Shown: positions 32,623-41,110 of the stretch, one piece after another
How positions within the stretch are numbered: position 1 is the stretch's first letter
Layout: each line of letters opens with the position of its first letter
Assembly: GCA_025149125.1 (NCBI GenBank)
Contig: CP102272.1
Span: forward strand, 5,890,001 to 5,954,000
DNA from: [Clostridium] asparagiforme DSM 15981
GTDB taxonomy: Bacteria; Bacillota; Clostridia; Lachnospirales; Lachnospiraceae
Direction: 5' to 3'
Length of the DNA stretch: 64,000 nucleotides
Program-made: the position numbers and the translations under genes
The notes under the pieces: model-generated
Databases searched by the model: none
Seen by the model: the letters and a program-made list of their open reading frames with translations, nothing else
Told to the model about the DNA's origin: nothing

Positions 32623-34002
32623 ATGGAACCTACAAAAAAAGTAAAAAAGCTCAATGTGCCGCACATCTTTATCATTATCCTGTTCATCATTCTGTTTGCC
32701 TGTCTGGCAACCTACATCGCAACTCCCGGCGTCTATGACATGAACGAGGCCGGCCAGGCCATTGCCGGAAGCTACCATGTGGTGGAGCGCGAACCCGTAT
32801 CGCCGTGGGCCGCTCTGCTGATGATCAAAAAGGGAATTGAAAGCGCGGCTTCCGTGATCAGCCTGATGCTGGTGGCCGGCGGCTCCATTGCCGTGCTGCT
32901 GGATACGGGCGCGTTTAACGATGTGCTGAACTTTGGAGTTTACAGGCTGCAGGACAAGAGCACCAAGGTGCTGGTTCCCGCGATCGTGGTGATGATGTCC
33001 GCCCTGGGCGCCTTTGCCGGAAACGATTCCATGATCGCGTTTGTCACCGTGGGCCTGGTCATCTGTTCACGGCTCTGTTTAGACCGGATCACGGCCATGG
33101 GCATGTTCTACCTGGGCTACCTGATCGGCCAGGGCGCAAGCTTCACCTCCAACATGCTGATCCAGTTCCAGGTAATGGCCGGCGTGGAACCGCTGTCCGG
33201 CATGGGAGCCCGTCTCATCGTGTGGACCGTGTTCACCATTGTCAACGCCGCGTACTGCACCAGATACGCCATCCGGATTTCCAAGGATCCCAGCAAAAGC
33301 TATATGGGGGAGGTTCTGTCTCCCGAGCCGGGCATGGAGGATATCAAGGCGGTGGCGCTGCCTGTAAAAGGCATTATCGCTGTGGTTGTGATGTTTGCCG
33401 TGTATATCTTATACGCCGTCTGCGCTCCGAAGCTTGGCTGGGGTCAGGAATACCTGTACGTGTTCATGATACTGAGCTCCGTGTTCGCCAGCATCCTGTA
33501 CCGTGTGAGCCCGAACCGGATCAGCAAAACCTTCTTTAAGGGCGCGCAGTCCATGGGCGGTATCTGCGTGGTTATGGGCCTTGCCCGCGTGGTCGGAATG
33601 GTGTTAAACCAGGGCCACATCATGCACACCATCTCCAACACGGCCTCCAACCTGATCGGCAGCAATGGCCTGGCGCTGGCAGCCATCGGCATTTTCATCT
33701 TTACGCTCGTGCTGAACCTGTTCATCCCCAGCGGTCTGTCCAAGGCGGCGATCATGATGCCGCTGCTGACCCCCATCGGGGACGTCTGCGGTTTGAGCCG
33801 CCAGATGGTGGTATTCGCTTACTCCATGGGCGACAGCCTGACCAACACCATGACCCCGATGTCCGGTCCCATGGTGGGCGCTCTGGAGCTGGCCGATGTG
33901 GATTACACCGCCTGGTTAAAATATGCCGTTCCGCTGATGGGCATTCTGGCGGTAATCGCGATTATCTTCATCACCGTGTTGGCCACAATGGGTTGGGCTT
34001 AG
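32623..34002 (+). CDS. YfcC/DcuC-family transporter
   Basis: A 459-residue membrane protein with about 12 segments. The start VPHIFIIILFIILFACLATYIATPGVYD and the GAFNDVLNFGVYRLQDKS region match the YfcC branch of the DcuC superfamily, and the late NLFIPSGLSKAAIMMPLLTP and SMGDSLTNTMTPMSGP motifs are conserved re-entrant loops. YfcC-type proteins are suspected to carry amino acids or short peptides. Pairing with an M20 peptidase supports a peptide-like or N-acyl amino acid substrate. Confidence 0.85.
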   Translation: MEPTKKVKKLNVPHIFIIILFIILFACLATYIATPGVYDMNEAGQAIAGSYHVVEREPVSPWAALLMIKKGIESAASVISLMLVAGGSIAVLLDTGAFNDVLNFGVYRLQDKSTKVLVPAIVVMMSALGAFAGNDSMIAFVTVGLVICSRLCLDRITAMGMFYLGYLIGQGASFTSNMLIQFQVMAGVEPLSGMGARLIVWTVFTIVNAAYCTRYAIRISKDPSKSYMGEVLSPEPGMEDIKAVALPVKGIIAVVVMFAVYILYAVCAPKLGWGQEYLYVFMILSSVFASILYRVSPNRISKTFFKGAQSMGGICVVMGLARVVGMVLNQGHIMHTISNTASNLIGSNGLALAAIGIFIFTLVLNLFIPSGLSKAAIMMPLLTPIGDVCGLSRQMVVFAYSMGDSLTNTMTPMSGPMVGALELADVDYTAWLKYAVPLMGILAVIAIIFITVLATMGWA

Positions 34003-34032
34003 GATACAATCGATTCTATATCGTTTCAGGCT

Positions 34033-34073
34033 GCGGGGCAGTGACACTTAACAGGTGCCACCGCCCCGCTTTT
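34033..34073 (+). terminator. Terminator after YfcC-type gene
   Basis: Stem GCGGGGC / GCCCCGC extended by GTG/CAC across a mismatch, then TTTT. Confidence 0.75.
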
Positions 34074-34080
34074 ACATTGA

Positions 34081-34119
34081 ATGCAATGGGCCGCCGGCGC
34101 AGCCTGCGGGCGATTGTTT
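34081..34119 (-). repeat. GC-rich palindromic repeat B, inverse orientation
   Basis: ATGCAATGGGCCGCCGGCGC then AGCCTGCGGGCGATTGTTT is the reverse complement of the element at 8136 and matches the 52853 copies closely. Together with the terminator and the pgl promoter it accounts for the 362-base gap. Confidence 0.7.
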
Positions 34120-34281
34120 TGTAAGTTGTTTTAATTCCATCAATAAAATCCCCTTAAAATGCAAATCCTAATCCCGTCAACGGCAAATTCCTCCGGCAGC
34201 GGCGGTCATGTCCCGTATCCGCCCGGGCTGCCGCAAAATCGCGAATGTCCATACGGTATTTTTTTAACTTATAAAAAAACC

Positions 34282-34347
34282 TTGACTTTTCAAACTGTAA
34301 CAACTATAATTACAATTATTAAATGTAACTTTTTTAATTACAGTTTG
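34282..34347 (+). promoter_or_regulatory. pgl-gnd-zwf promoter with two tandem TGTAA-N9-TTACA sites
   Basis: TTGACT (34282-34287), 17-base spacer, TATAAT (34305-34310). Two dyads TGTAA-N9-TTACA lie at 34296-34314 and 34324-34342. The first covers the -10 box and the second the early transcribed region. The outer arms CAAACTGTAA and TTACAGTTTG (34291-34300, 34338-34347) form a perfect inverted repeat. I do not recognise the cognate regulator. Confidence 0.72.
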
Positions 34348-34364
34348 TCCTGAAAGGATCGCCT

Positions 34365-35354
34365 ATGCAAAAACTGATTGGATATATCGGAACTTACGAA
34401 TCCCCGGCCAGTCCGGGTATCGATTGTTTTTCTCTGGATTTGGAGACGGGCCGCCTGTCCGCGCCGCAGCGCCGCTTTGCGGTCCCGGACTCCAAGTATC
34501 TCTCCCTTTTTGACGGCGTTCTGGCCGCGCCTGTCCGCAGGGACGGGCGGGCCGGGATCAGCCTGCTCGATACGGCTTCACCCGGCGATTCCCCCCTGGG
34601 TGAATGCCTGCCGGAACAATCCCCGGCCTGCTTCGTGACTCAGGATGAGCGGTATATCTACACCGCCAACTACCACGAGGGCAATGTGCTGGTTTATGAT
34701 AAATCAGACAAAACGCCCCGGCTGACGCGGACAATCTCCATCGCGCCCGGGGCGGGCTGTCATCAGGTCCTGTTGACCGGCGATTATATGTTGGTTCCCT
34801 GCCTGCTGCTGGATCAGGTGAACATCTACAACCGAAGCCATGACTTCACACACGTTGGGACCATCCCGTTTGAACCGGGCACCGGCCCCCGCCACGGCGT
34901 CTTCGATGGCGCAGGTAGACGGCTGTTTTTGGTCAGCGAGCTGAGCAACGAACTGTTTGTCTATGAATGGACGGACCCCGCGTCCGTCCGGCTGCGCGGC
35001 ATCACCCCCATACTCCCGCAGAACTTCACCTCGGACCCGGCACCCGCTTCCGCCGCCATCCGCCTGTCCGCAGACGAGCGGTTCCTGTACGTTTCCACAC
35101 GCTTTGCGGACGTGATCACCGTGTTCGCCCTGGACGGATTTCAGGCAACGTCCATCCAACAGGTGAGTAGCGGCGGCGTCCACCCCCGGGATTTCATTCT
35201 GACGCCGGACGGGAACTATCTGCTGGCGGCAAACCGTACCAAGGGCGGCCTGGCCTGCTTCCGCCTGGACCCGGAAAGCGGGAAGATCGGCGCGCTCTGT
35301 TCCAGCGTGCCGGCGCCGGAAGCTGTGTCTGTTGTGCTGGCGCAGGACAGATGA
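34365..35354 (+). CDS. pgl: 6-phosphogluconolactonase, lactonase (beta-propeller) family
   Basis: A 329-residue protein of the YbhE-type lactonase family: repeated beta-propeller blades with GYIGTYESPASPGIDCF at the start, the YTANYHEGNVLVYD segment, the PGAGCHQ and GTGPRHGVF motifs (catalytic-face His/Arg) and HPRDFILTPDGNYLLAAN near the end. It hydrolyses 6-phosphogluconolactone. Its place before gnd and zwf on the same strand confirms the assignment. It starts with ATG after SD GAAAGGAT. Confidence 0.92.
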   Translation: MQKLIGYIGTYESPASPGIDCFSLDLETGRLSAPQRRFAVPDSKYLSLFDGVLAAPVRRDGRAGISLLDTASPGDSPLGECLPEQSPACFVTQDERYIYTANYHEGNVLVYDKSDKTPRLTRTISIAPGAGCHQVLLTGDYMLVPCLLLDQVNIYNRSHDFTHVGTIPFEPGTGPRHGVFDGAGRRLFLVSELSNELFVYEWTDPASVRLRGITPILPQNFTSDPAPASAAIRLSADERFLYVSTRFADVITVFALDGFQATSIQQVSSGGVHPRDFILTPDGNYLLAANRTKGGLACFRLDPESGKIGALCSSVPAPEAVSVVLAQDR

Positions 35355-35520
35355 GGCAGTGCAGCCGGCGCAGGACAACAACCACAATCACAGAATCATC
35401 CGCCGGAGGAATCGGATCAGGCAAACGCCCGAACCATATCCCAGGTTTCCCCCTCCCGGGCTTTTCCCTCCCTAAGCCTCCTCCCCGCGGATTCCACCTA
35501 TAGGAAAGGAGCATCCCCAT

Positions 35521-36948
35521 ATGAACACATCACAGAAATCCCACATTGGAATCATCGGCCTCTCCGTCATGGGCCGCAGCCTGGCCCTGAACATGGCGGA
35601 CCACGGCTTTAAGGTCAGCGGCTACAACCGCAGCGCCTCCGTGACCGAACAGGTCATGGAGGACCATCCCCACAAAAATCTATTCCCCTTTTATTCCCTG
35701 GAGGAATTTGTAAATTCTCTGGAGCGTCCCAGAAAGGTCATGCTGATGATCCAGGCCGGAGCGCCGGTGGACGCGGTCATCGATCAGCTGGTTCCCCTGC
35801 TGGAACAGGGCGATATCGTCATGGACGGCGGAAACTCCTTCTTTGAGGACACCCGCAGGCGCTCCAACGCTCTGGCCGAAGCGGGCATCCACTACCTGGG
35901 CGTGGGCATCTCCGGGGGCGAGGAGGGAGCCCGGTTCGGCCCCTCCATCATGCCCGGCGGCGAGGAGAGCGCCTATCAGGCCGTCCGCCCCATTCTGGAA
36001 GCCATCGCGGCCAAGGCCATGGGTGAACCCTGCTGCGCCTATATCGGCCCGGACGGCGCGGGGCATTACGTCAAAATGGTCCACAACGGCATCGAGTACG
36101 CGGATATGCAGCTCATCGCAGAAGCCTACCTGCTTCTGAAATATGTGGGGAATTTTTCCAACTTTGAGCTTGCTGACATTTTCCGGGAATGGAATCAGGG
36201 CGAATTAAAGAGCTATCTGATCGGCATCACCGCCGGAATCTTCCGGGAAGCCGACGATCTGGACGGCGGGCAGCTCATCGACCGAATTCTGGACAGCGCA
36301 AGGCAGAAGGGCACCGGGCGCTGGGCCAGCATCGAATCCCTGAAGCAGGGCGTGGACATTTCCATGATCACCTCGGCCTGCGGCGCCCGCATCCTCTCCA
36401 ACCACCTGGATGAGCGGAAAATGGCCTCGGCGCAGATCGAAGGTCCCGGAATCCTGCAGGCTGACGACCGCGCGGCCTTCGCAGAGACTGTGCGCCGCGC
36501 CCTGTACGCCGGAAAAATCATCGCCTACGCCCAGGGCTTCTCCCTGATGCAGGACGCCTCGGAGCGCTACGGCTGGAACCTGGATCTTGGAACGATCGCC
36601 TCCATCTTCCGGGCCGGATGTATCATCCAGGCCGTGTTCCTTGGAGACATCACAAAGGCCTATGAGGCTGATTCAAACGCCGGGAATCTGATGTTTAACC
36701 CCTTCTTCGGGAACCGGATCAACGAGTACCAGGACAGCCTGCGCTGCGCCGTCTCCACAGGCGTGTTAAACGGCCTGCCCGTTCCCGCCCTGTCCCAGGC
36801 CGCTTCCTATTTGGACGCCTTCCGCTCCCCCGCCTCCGGCGCCAACTTAATCCAGGCCCAGCGGGACTGCTTCGGCGCGCACACCTACGAGCGCAACGAC
36901 CGGCCCGGCAGCTTCCACCACGAATGGAGGATTACAGATGACAATTAA
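35521..36948 (+). CDS. gnd: 6-phosphogluconate dehydrogenase, decarboxylating
   Basis: A 475-residue protein of standard long-chain 6PGDH length. Motifs are GIIGLSVMGRSLALNMADHG (NADP site), the substrate loop MDGGNSFFEDT, ISGGEEGARFGPSIMPGG and the catalytic Lys/His region GHYVKMVHNGIEYADMQL. It oxidises 6-phosphogluconate to ribulose-5-phosphate and CO2, giving NADPH. SD AAAGGAG lies before the ATG. The 166-base gap after pgl contains no clear gene or terminator. It overlaps zwf by 11 bases. Confidence 0.96.
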   Translation: MNTSQKSHIGIIGLSVMGRSLALNMADHGFKVSGYNRSASVTEQVMEDHPHKNLFPFYSLEEFVNSLERPRKVMLMIQAGAPVDAVIDQLVPLLEQGDIVMDGGNSFFEDTRRRSNALAEAGIHYLGVGISGGEEGARFGPSIMPGGEESAYQAVRPILEAIAAKAMGEPCCAYIGPDGAGHYVKMVHNGIEYADMQLIAEAYLLLKYVGNFSNFELADIFREWNQGELKSYLIGITAGIFREADDLDGGQLIDRILDSARQKGTGRWASIESLKQGVDISMITSACGARILSNHLDERKMASAQIEGPGILQADDRAAFAETVRRALYAGKIIAYAQGFSLMQDASERYGWNLDLGTIASIFRAGCIIQAVFLGDITKAYEADSNAGNLMFNPFFGNRINEYQDSLRCAVSTGVLNGLPVPALSQAASYLDAFRSPASGANLIQAQRDCFGAHTYERNDRPGSFHHEWRITDDN

Positions 36949-38353
36949 CCCAAATATCACCATATTCGGCGGCACCGGAGACCTGACTTTCCGCAAGCTG
37001 CTCCCGGCCCTCTACACCATGTACGTGGCCGGGAAACTGCCGGAAAACGGCCGCATCCTCATCATCGGACGGCGGGACTACGACAGCTTTGCCTACCGCG
37101 AGACGGCAAGGAGCTGGGTGGAGAAATTCACCCGCCTGCCCTTCACGCCGGCGGACTTCCAGGCGTTTGCCGGAAAGATCGACTATTACCGCATGGATTT
37201 CTCCGACCACGAGGCCTACCGCGGGCTAAACCGGTATTACGCCGGAAACCGCATCGGCTCCCACATCTTCTACTTTGCCGTGGCTCCCCGCTTTTTCAGC
37301 GTGATCACGGAAGGCCTGAAGCTGGTGGACGGCGCAAAAAACGGCAAGGTAATCATCGAAAAGCCCTTTGGCGAGGATTTATCGGCCGCCAAGGCGCTGA
37401 ATGGGGCGCTGGAGGACTACTTCGGGCCGGAGCAGATCTACCGCATCGACCACTACCTGGGCAAGGAGATGGTGCGCAACATCCAGGCCATCCGCTTCAC
37501 CAACCCCATTTTCACCGACATCTGGAACTCCGGGCATATTGAATCCGTACAGATTTCCGCCCTGGAGGACATGGGCGTGGAAACCAGAGGCGGCTATTAC
37601 GATGCCAGCGGCGCATTGAAGGACATGGTGCAGAACCACCTGTTCCAGATTCTGTCCATCATGGCCATGGAACAGCCTGAATCCTTCACACCTAAGGGGC
37701 TTCACAACGCACAGCTGGGCGTGTTCCGGGACTTGAGGCCCGCCGGCCCCGAGACCATCGGGGACACGCTGGTGCTGGGCCAGTACGAAGGATACCGGGA
37801 GGAGCCCCTGGTGGCTCCGGACTCCTCCACGGAGACCTTTGCCGGATTGCGCCTCTTTATCGACAACGAGCGCTGGCGCGGCACGCCCTTCTACATCCGC
37901 ACAGGTAAAAAGACGGGAACCCGCCAGATCGAGCTCTCCGTCATTTTCCGCCGCCCCTACCCGGAGGTGGAGCCCAACGTGCTGATTATCAAAATCCAGC
38001 CCACCGAAGGCGTTTACCTCCAGTTCAACATCAAGCGGCCTGGGGACACCGACGATATCATCCCGGCCAAGATGGATTTCTGCCAGAACTGCAACCTGGT
38101 CCATCAGCTGAACACCCCTGAAGCCTACGAGCGGCTTCTGACCGCCTGCATCCAGGGAGAGCGCTCCTGGTTTTCCCAGTGGGACCAGATCGAGTACGGA
38201 TGGAATTTCATCGGACGCCTGAAAGAGTTGTACAAGCATGCAGGGCTTCCGGTGTATTCCTACCGCCCGGGCGAACGCGGTCCGGCGCAGGCGGAGGAAC
38301 TTCTGAACCGCCACGGTCACAGATGGTTTGAGGAGGACACGTCGGAAGCTTAG
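36938..38353 (+). CDS. zwf: Glucose-6-phosphate 1-dehydrogenase
   Basis: A 471-residue G6PDH. The nucleotide motif is FGGTGDLTFRKLLPAL (usual GASGDL with Thr for Ser), followed by EKPFGEDLSAAK and the signature RIDHYLGKEMVRNI containing the catalytic His region. It makes 6-phosphogluconolactone and NADPH. Transcription order pgl-gnd-zwf is the reverse of pathway order but complete. Its stop overlaps the stop of the convergent Sel1 gene. Confidence 0.96.
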   Translation: MTINPNITIFGGTGDLTFRKLLPALYTMYVAGKLPENGRILIIGRRDYDSFAYRETARSWVEKFTRLPFTPADFQAFAGKIDYYRMDFSDHEAYRGLNRYYAGNRIGSHIFYFAVAPRFFSVITEGLKLVDGAKNGKVIIEKPFGEDLSAAKALNGALEDYFGPEQIYRIDHYLGKEMVRNIQAIRFTNPIFTDIWNSGHIESVQISALEDMGVETRGGYYDASGALKDMVQNHLFQILSIMAMEQPESFTPKGLHNAQLGVFRDLRPAGPETIGDTLVLGQYEGYREEPLVAPDSSTETFAGLRLFIDNERWRGTPFYIRTGKKTGTRQIELSVIFRRPYPEVEPNVLIIKIQPTEGVYLQFNIKRPGDTDDIIPAKMDFCQNCNLVHQLNTPEAYERLLTACIQGERSWFSQWDQIEYGWNFIGRLKELYKHAGLPVYSYRPGERGPAQAEELLNRHGHRWFEEDTSEA

Positions 38354-39153
38354 ATCCCTTTCCGGTCGGACCCGGTCAATATTTTTTCCATCCGACCGGT
38401 CCAGAACGCCCCCCGTTCCCGGTCCAGGGGAACCGGACCTCTGCCGGTGCGGCACCACTGGGCCAACAGCCCGATCTGCTCTGCAAAATCCTCCCGGCCA
38501 AGGCTCCTGGAATACGCCTGGAAAATTCCGTCGCAGTCCGCTCTCGCCCCAGCGCTTCCCTGCTCCTCCGCTTTGTTGAACCAGTAGAGGGCCGCCAGAT
38601 CATTCCGTTCCAGACCGATCCCCCGGTTGTACAGCACGCCCATCCGGTTCTGGGACTCCGCGTCCTTCCCGTATTCGGCCAGCGCCCGGACAATTTTTAC
38701 CTCATTTTCAAAATCTTCCTTCTCAATACAGAAATTTACCATCTGTTTCAGGCAGGAAATGGACGCGGCCCGCGTCTCCTGTTCCCCGAAAACCCGCTCT
38801 GAAAAGTCCGCCGCCTTTTTCCACAACAGCTCCGGAGTCAGCCGGTCCAGATCCTGCCTGAAATAATCCAAGGTACTCCTGGCAAGCAGCCGGCCGGCCT
38901 CCTCTTTCCCCTGGCTCTGCGCCTGGAAAAACCAGTAAGCCGCCTCCAAAAAATCCTGTTTCGTCCCCTTTCCCATGGCGCAGAGCGCCCCCAGCTGGTA
39001 CGCCGCAAGCCCGGAATCCGTCAGATCGAGAATTTCCCGGTAAATCTGGACAGCATATTCATAGTCGGAATGTTTCAATGCCATTTCCGCCAGAAAACAT
39101 TTGGCTTCAATCACGGTCTGGGAAAGCCGCTCCCCTTTTTCCGTCGTGCTCAT
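38350..39153 (-). CDS. Sel1/TPR-repeat protein
   Basis: A 267-residue helical repeat protein from the ATG at 39153, which has GAGG eight bases upstream; the ATG two codons earlier is too close to the SD. Sel1-like units are seen at GLAAYQLGALCAMGKGTKQDFLEAAYWF and AESQNRMGVLYNRGIGLERNDLAALYWF, with other helical hairpins between. It probably mediates protein-protein contact. It is convergent with zwf and in the same orientation as the large signalling operon, but separated from it by a small gene and repeat A. Confidence 0.78.
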   Translation of the reverse strand: MSTTEKGERLSQTVIEAKCFLAEMALKHSDYEYAVQIYREILDLTDSGLAAYQLGALCAMGKGTKQDFLEAAYWFFQAQSQGKEEAGRLLARSTLDYFRQDLDRLTPELLWKKAADFSERVFGEQETRAASISCLKQMVNFCIEKEDFENEVKIVRALAEYGKDAESQNRMGVLYNRGIGLERNDLAALYWFNKAEEQGSAGARADCDGIFQAYSRSLGREDFAEQIGLLAQWCRTGRGPVPLDRERGAFWTGRMEKILTGSDRKGI

Positions 39154-39233
39154 ACACATTTCCTCCCTGTTTTTGATGAGTCCAGTTTACCACATCCCCT
39201 TTGTAGAAAATTCAACCATTTTCCACTCTCCCG

Positions 39234-39419
39234 TCATTCCCGCCGGATCATTCCCCCCACGGCGAAGAGAATAAGACCTATGCCGATGAACACAAGTCCG
39301 CCCTCCCGGTCGGGCAGCGAGTAGATGGTATCATAGACAATCACAAACACTCCGATCAGAATAAAAAAAATCCCGAAGCCCTTCAGCCATCTGAGAACCT
39401 TTCTCCAATCCGTCTCCAT
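39234..39419 (-). CDS. Small two-helix membrane protein
   Basis: A 61-residue protein with two membrane segments (about 15-32 and 42-57) joined by a short acidic loop, and an Arg-rich C-terminus. SD AAGGAGAG precedes the ATG. It lies on the far side of repeat A from the PrsW-FHA gene, so it may not belong to that operon. No family recognised. Confidence 0.65.
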   Translation of the reverse strand: METDWRKVLRWLKGFGIFFILIGVFVIVYDTIYSLPDREGGLVFIGIGLILFAVGGMIRRE

Positions 39420-39453
39420 CTGTCTCTCCTTCCTTTCAACAGTTACCTAAACG

Positions 39454-39586
39454 CGTATCTGTTCAGTACCTTCACAGATACGTGCAAAAATCCATGAAAA
39501 TCGCCTTCGGCAATGGGATTTTTGCTTGCAAGCTCAGGTCTTCGTACGGTCAGCACAACAAGTGCGCAGACCTACTGGACAGTTAC
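39454..39586 (-). repeat. Palindromic intergenic repeat A, copy 2 (inverse)
   Basis: Reverse-orientation copy of the 11825-11958 element, including the terminal CGTATCTGT/ACAGATACG hairpin and the internal AAAAATCC/GGATTTTT hairpin. It abuts the last base of the PrsW-FHA stop codon, so it begins exactly where the operon coding ends. Confidence 0.8.
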
Positions 39587-40927
39587 CTAAACCCCCTCGA
39601 TCCGAAAGGACTCCCCTTTGGACCCCAGGTAAAACACATCCCCTGTCTTCAGCAGATAGCCCTTTTTTGGCGGCAGCTGCACGCCGTTTAAATAGGTTCC
39701 GTAGGTGGAACCCAGATCCGCCAGATACATGTGCCCGTTCTGCACCAGAATTTCGCAGTGCTTTTCATTGATTCCCGCGGTACCCATGGGATAGCAGAGA
39801 TTGCAGCCGGAGTCCGTTCCGAAAAATACCTGCGTGTTTTTTATCCCAAAGGCGCGGTTGGCAAAGGTGCCGCTGATCCCCGCCACCTTCATATTCGGCA
39901 GCAGATTGTCTCTGGGGTTGGAGGCCGCGGCGGCAGCCAGCTGTGCAAAACATTTTCTGAGCACATAGCGGGCGCTGAACCATAAAATGGCGATGGTGAG
40001 AGCCAGCTTCATCGCAAAAAAGGCATTGTAGGATTCCGTCCTGGTGTTCCATATAAAATGCGCGATAAAGGAAGCGGCGAAGGTGAGGTAGAAATCCCGG
40101 TTTTGAAAGCAGCTTTTTGTAATCCGGTTGCCGTTCATATGCAGGGCAACCGCCGCGGCATAGGGGGCGCAGAATAAGGTGTGGCCGCAGACCGCAAAGG
40201 CCCCTCTCAGCGCCTCGTTCATCACGATCGCTTCAAAGGCCTCCTCCCAGATATAGAAACCGCCCACCTGTACCCAGTCCACCATATTGTAGGCGTACTG
40301 GGCCGACTCAAAACCGCCGAATCCGGCTCCCACCGCCGCCCCGATCACCAGTCCCGTGATTCCGTACACTTTCCGGTTTTTGTTGGATCCGAACAGTTTA
40401 ATCAGAAGCGCCGCTACAATCAGCTTTCCCGGTTCCTCGCTGAACGGGGCCAGCGACGCGGCCCCCTGGGGCGCCACGATATCGACGATCAGGGTAGCCA
40501 GAATCGACAGCATGCCGCCCACCATAAAATAGCCCAAAAGCTGGTAGATCGAAATATTCCTAGGCACGTTCAGCTCCCAGAAGAACACCATCAGCGCAAA
40601 GGGCACAACGATGGGCGGAACGATCACAAACAGCAGGTTCAGCGCAGCGATATGGGAAATCTCAAATAGCTGGATGCAGGCATACACAATCGCAAAAATA
40701 ATAAACGAAATTGCGATTCCGCCGATCAAAATCGCCCGGAACAGCCACGGTTTCCTCCACTTCTGCAGCATGTTGGACTCTGTGGCGGAATCCATGGAGG
40801 TACCGGCGATCATGGCGTACTCCATGTCCTGCCTGCTGTGCTTTTTCAAACTGTCGGAAAACAAATCCAACCAGGTTATTTTATAGGGATTCCGCAAAAT
40901 CTTATCATAAATGCTTGTATATGCCAT
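39587..40927 (-). CDS. PrsW-family intramembrane protease with C-terminal FHA domain
   Basis: A 446-residue protein. About eight membrane segments between 65 and 310 carry PrsW motifs: SEEPGK (Glu-Glu and Lys), GFGGFESAQYA, and conserved His residues in CGHTLF and FIAHFIWN. An FHA domain occupies about the last 110 residues, ending with GSTYGTYLNGVQL. PrsW proteins cleave membrane proteins such as anti-sigma factors, and FHA domains bind phosphothreonine. The fusion implies a protease recruited by the kinases encoded upstream. It is the last gene of the operon, 60 bases after the peptide gene. Confidence 0.85.
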   Translation of the reverse strand: MAYTSIYDKILRNPYKITWLDLFSDSLKKHSRQDMEYAMIAGTSMDSATESNMLQKWRKPWLFRAILIGGIAISFIIFAIVYACIQLFEISHIAALNLLFVIVPPIVVPFALMVFFWELNVPRNISIYQLLGYFMVGGMLSILATLIVDIVAPQGAASLAPFSEEPGKLIVAALLIKLFGSNKNRKVYGITGLVIGAAVGAGFGGFESAQYAYNMVDWVQVGGFYIWEEAFEAIVMNEALRGAFAVCGHTLFCAPYAAAVALHMNGNRITKSCFQNRDFYLTFAASFIAHFIWNTRTESYNAFFAMKLALTIAILWFSARYVLRKCFAQLAAAAASNPRDNLLPNMKVAGISGTFANRAFGIKNTQVFFGTDSGCNLCYPMGTAGINEKHCEILVQNGHMYLADLGSTYGTYLNGVQLPPKKGYLLKTGDVFYLGSKGESFRIEGV

Positions 40928-40987
40928 TGTGCCATCCTCCGTAAAGCAGCTTTTTCATCTCCTGTATTTGTATCTCACGTGTAACAG

Positions 40988-41110
40988 TTAATTCACCCGA
41001 AAGTTCACCACCAGCGGACCGCAGCTGTGGAACATGCCGCAGGCGCAGGTCTTGCTGTAAGAATCCGCCTTCTGGGCTTTCAGCTTTTTCGGAGCTTTAT
41101 ACTTTTTCAT
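40988..41110 (-). CDS. Small Cys-containing peptide, candidate modified-peptide (RiPP) precursor
   Basis: A 40-residue ORF with a strong SD (AAAGGAGGTGA) ending seven bases before its ATG. The ATG lies 14 bases inside the end of the radical SAM gene, so the two are translationally coupled. The first 20 residues hold eight lysines. The C-terminal half has Cys22, Cys24 and Cys30 in CACGMFHSCG, followed by PLVVNFRVN. There is no signal peptide. Small size, leader-plus-Cys core and coupling to a radical SAM/SPASM enzyme are the hallmarks of a substrate peptide for thioether or other crosslinking. It is not the six-Cys SCIFF peptide. Modification is inferred, not shown. Confidence 0.72.
   Translation of the reverse strand: MKKYKAPKKLKAQKADSYSKTCACGMFHSCGPLVVNFRVN

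Noticed and set aside
34296..34342. GlnR/TnrA binding sites at the pgl promoter
   Set aside because: The known consensus is TGTNA-N7-TNACA; both dyads here have nine bases between arms.
40988..41110. SCIFF (six-Cys) ranthipeptide precursor
   Set aside because: Only three Cys are present and the sequence does not resemble SCIFF peptides beyond having a radical SAM neighbour.
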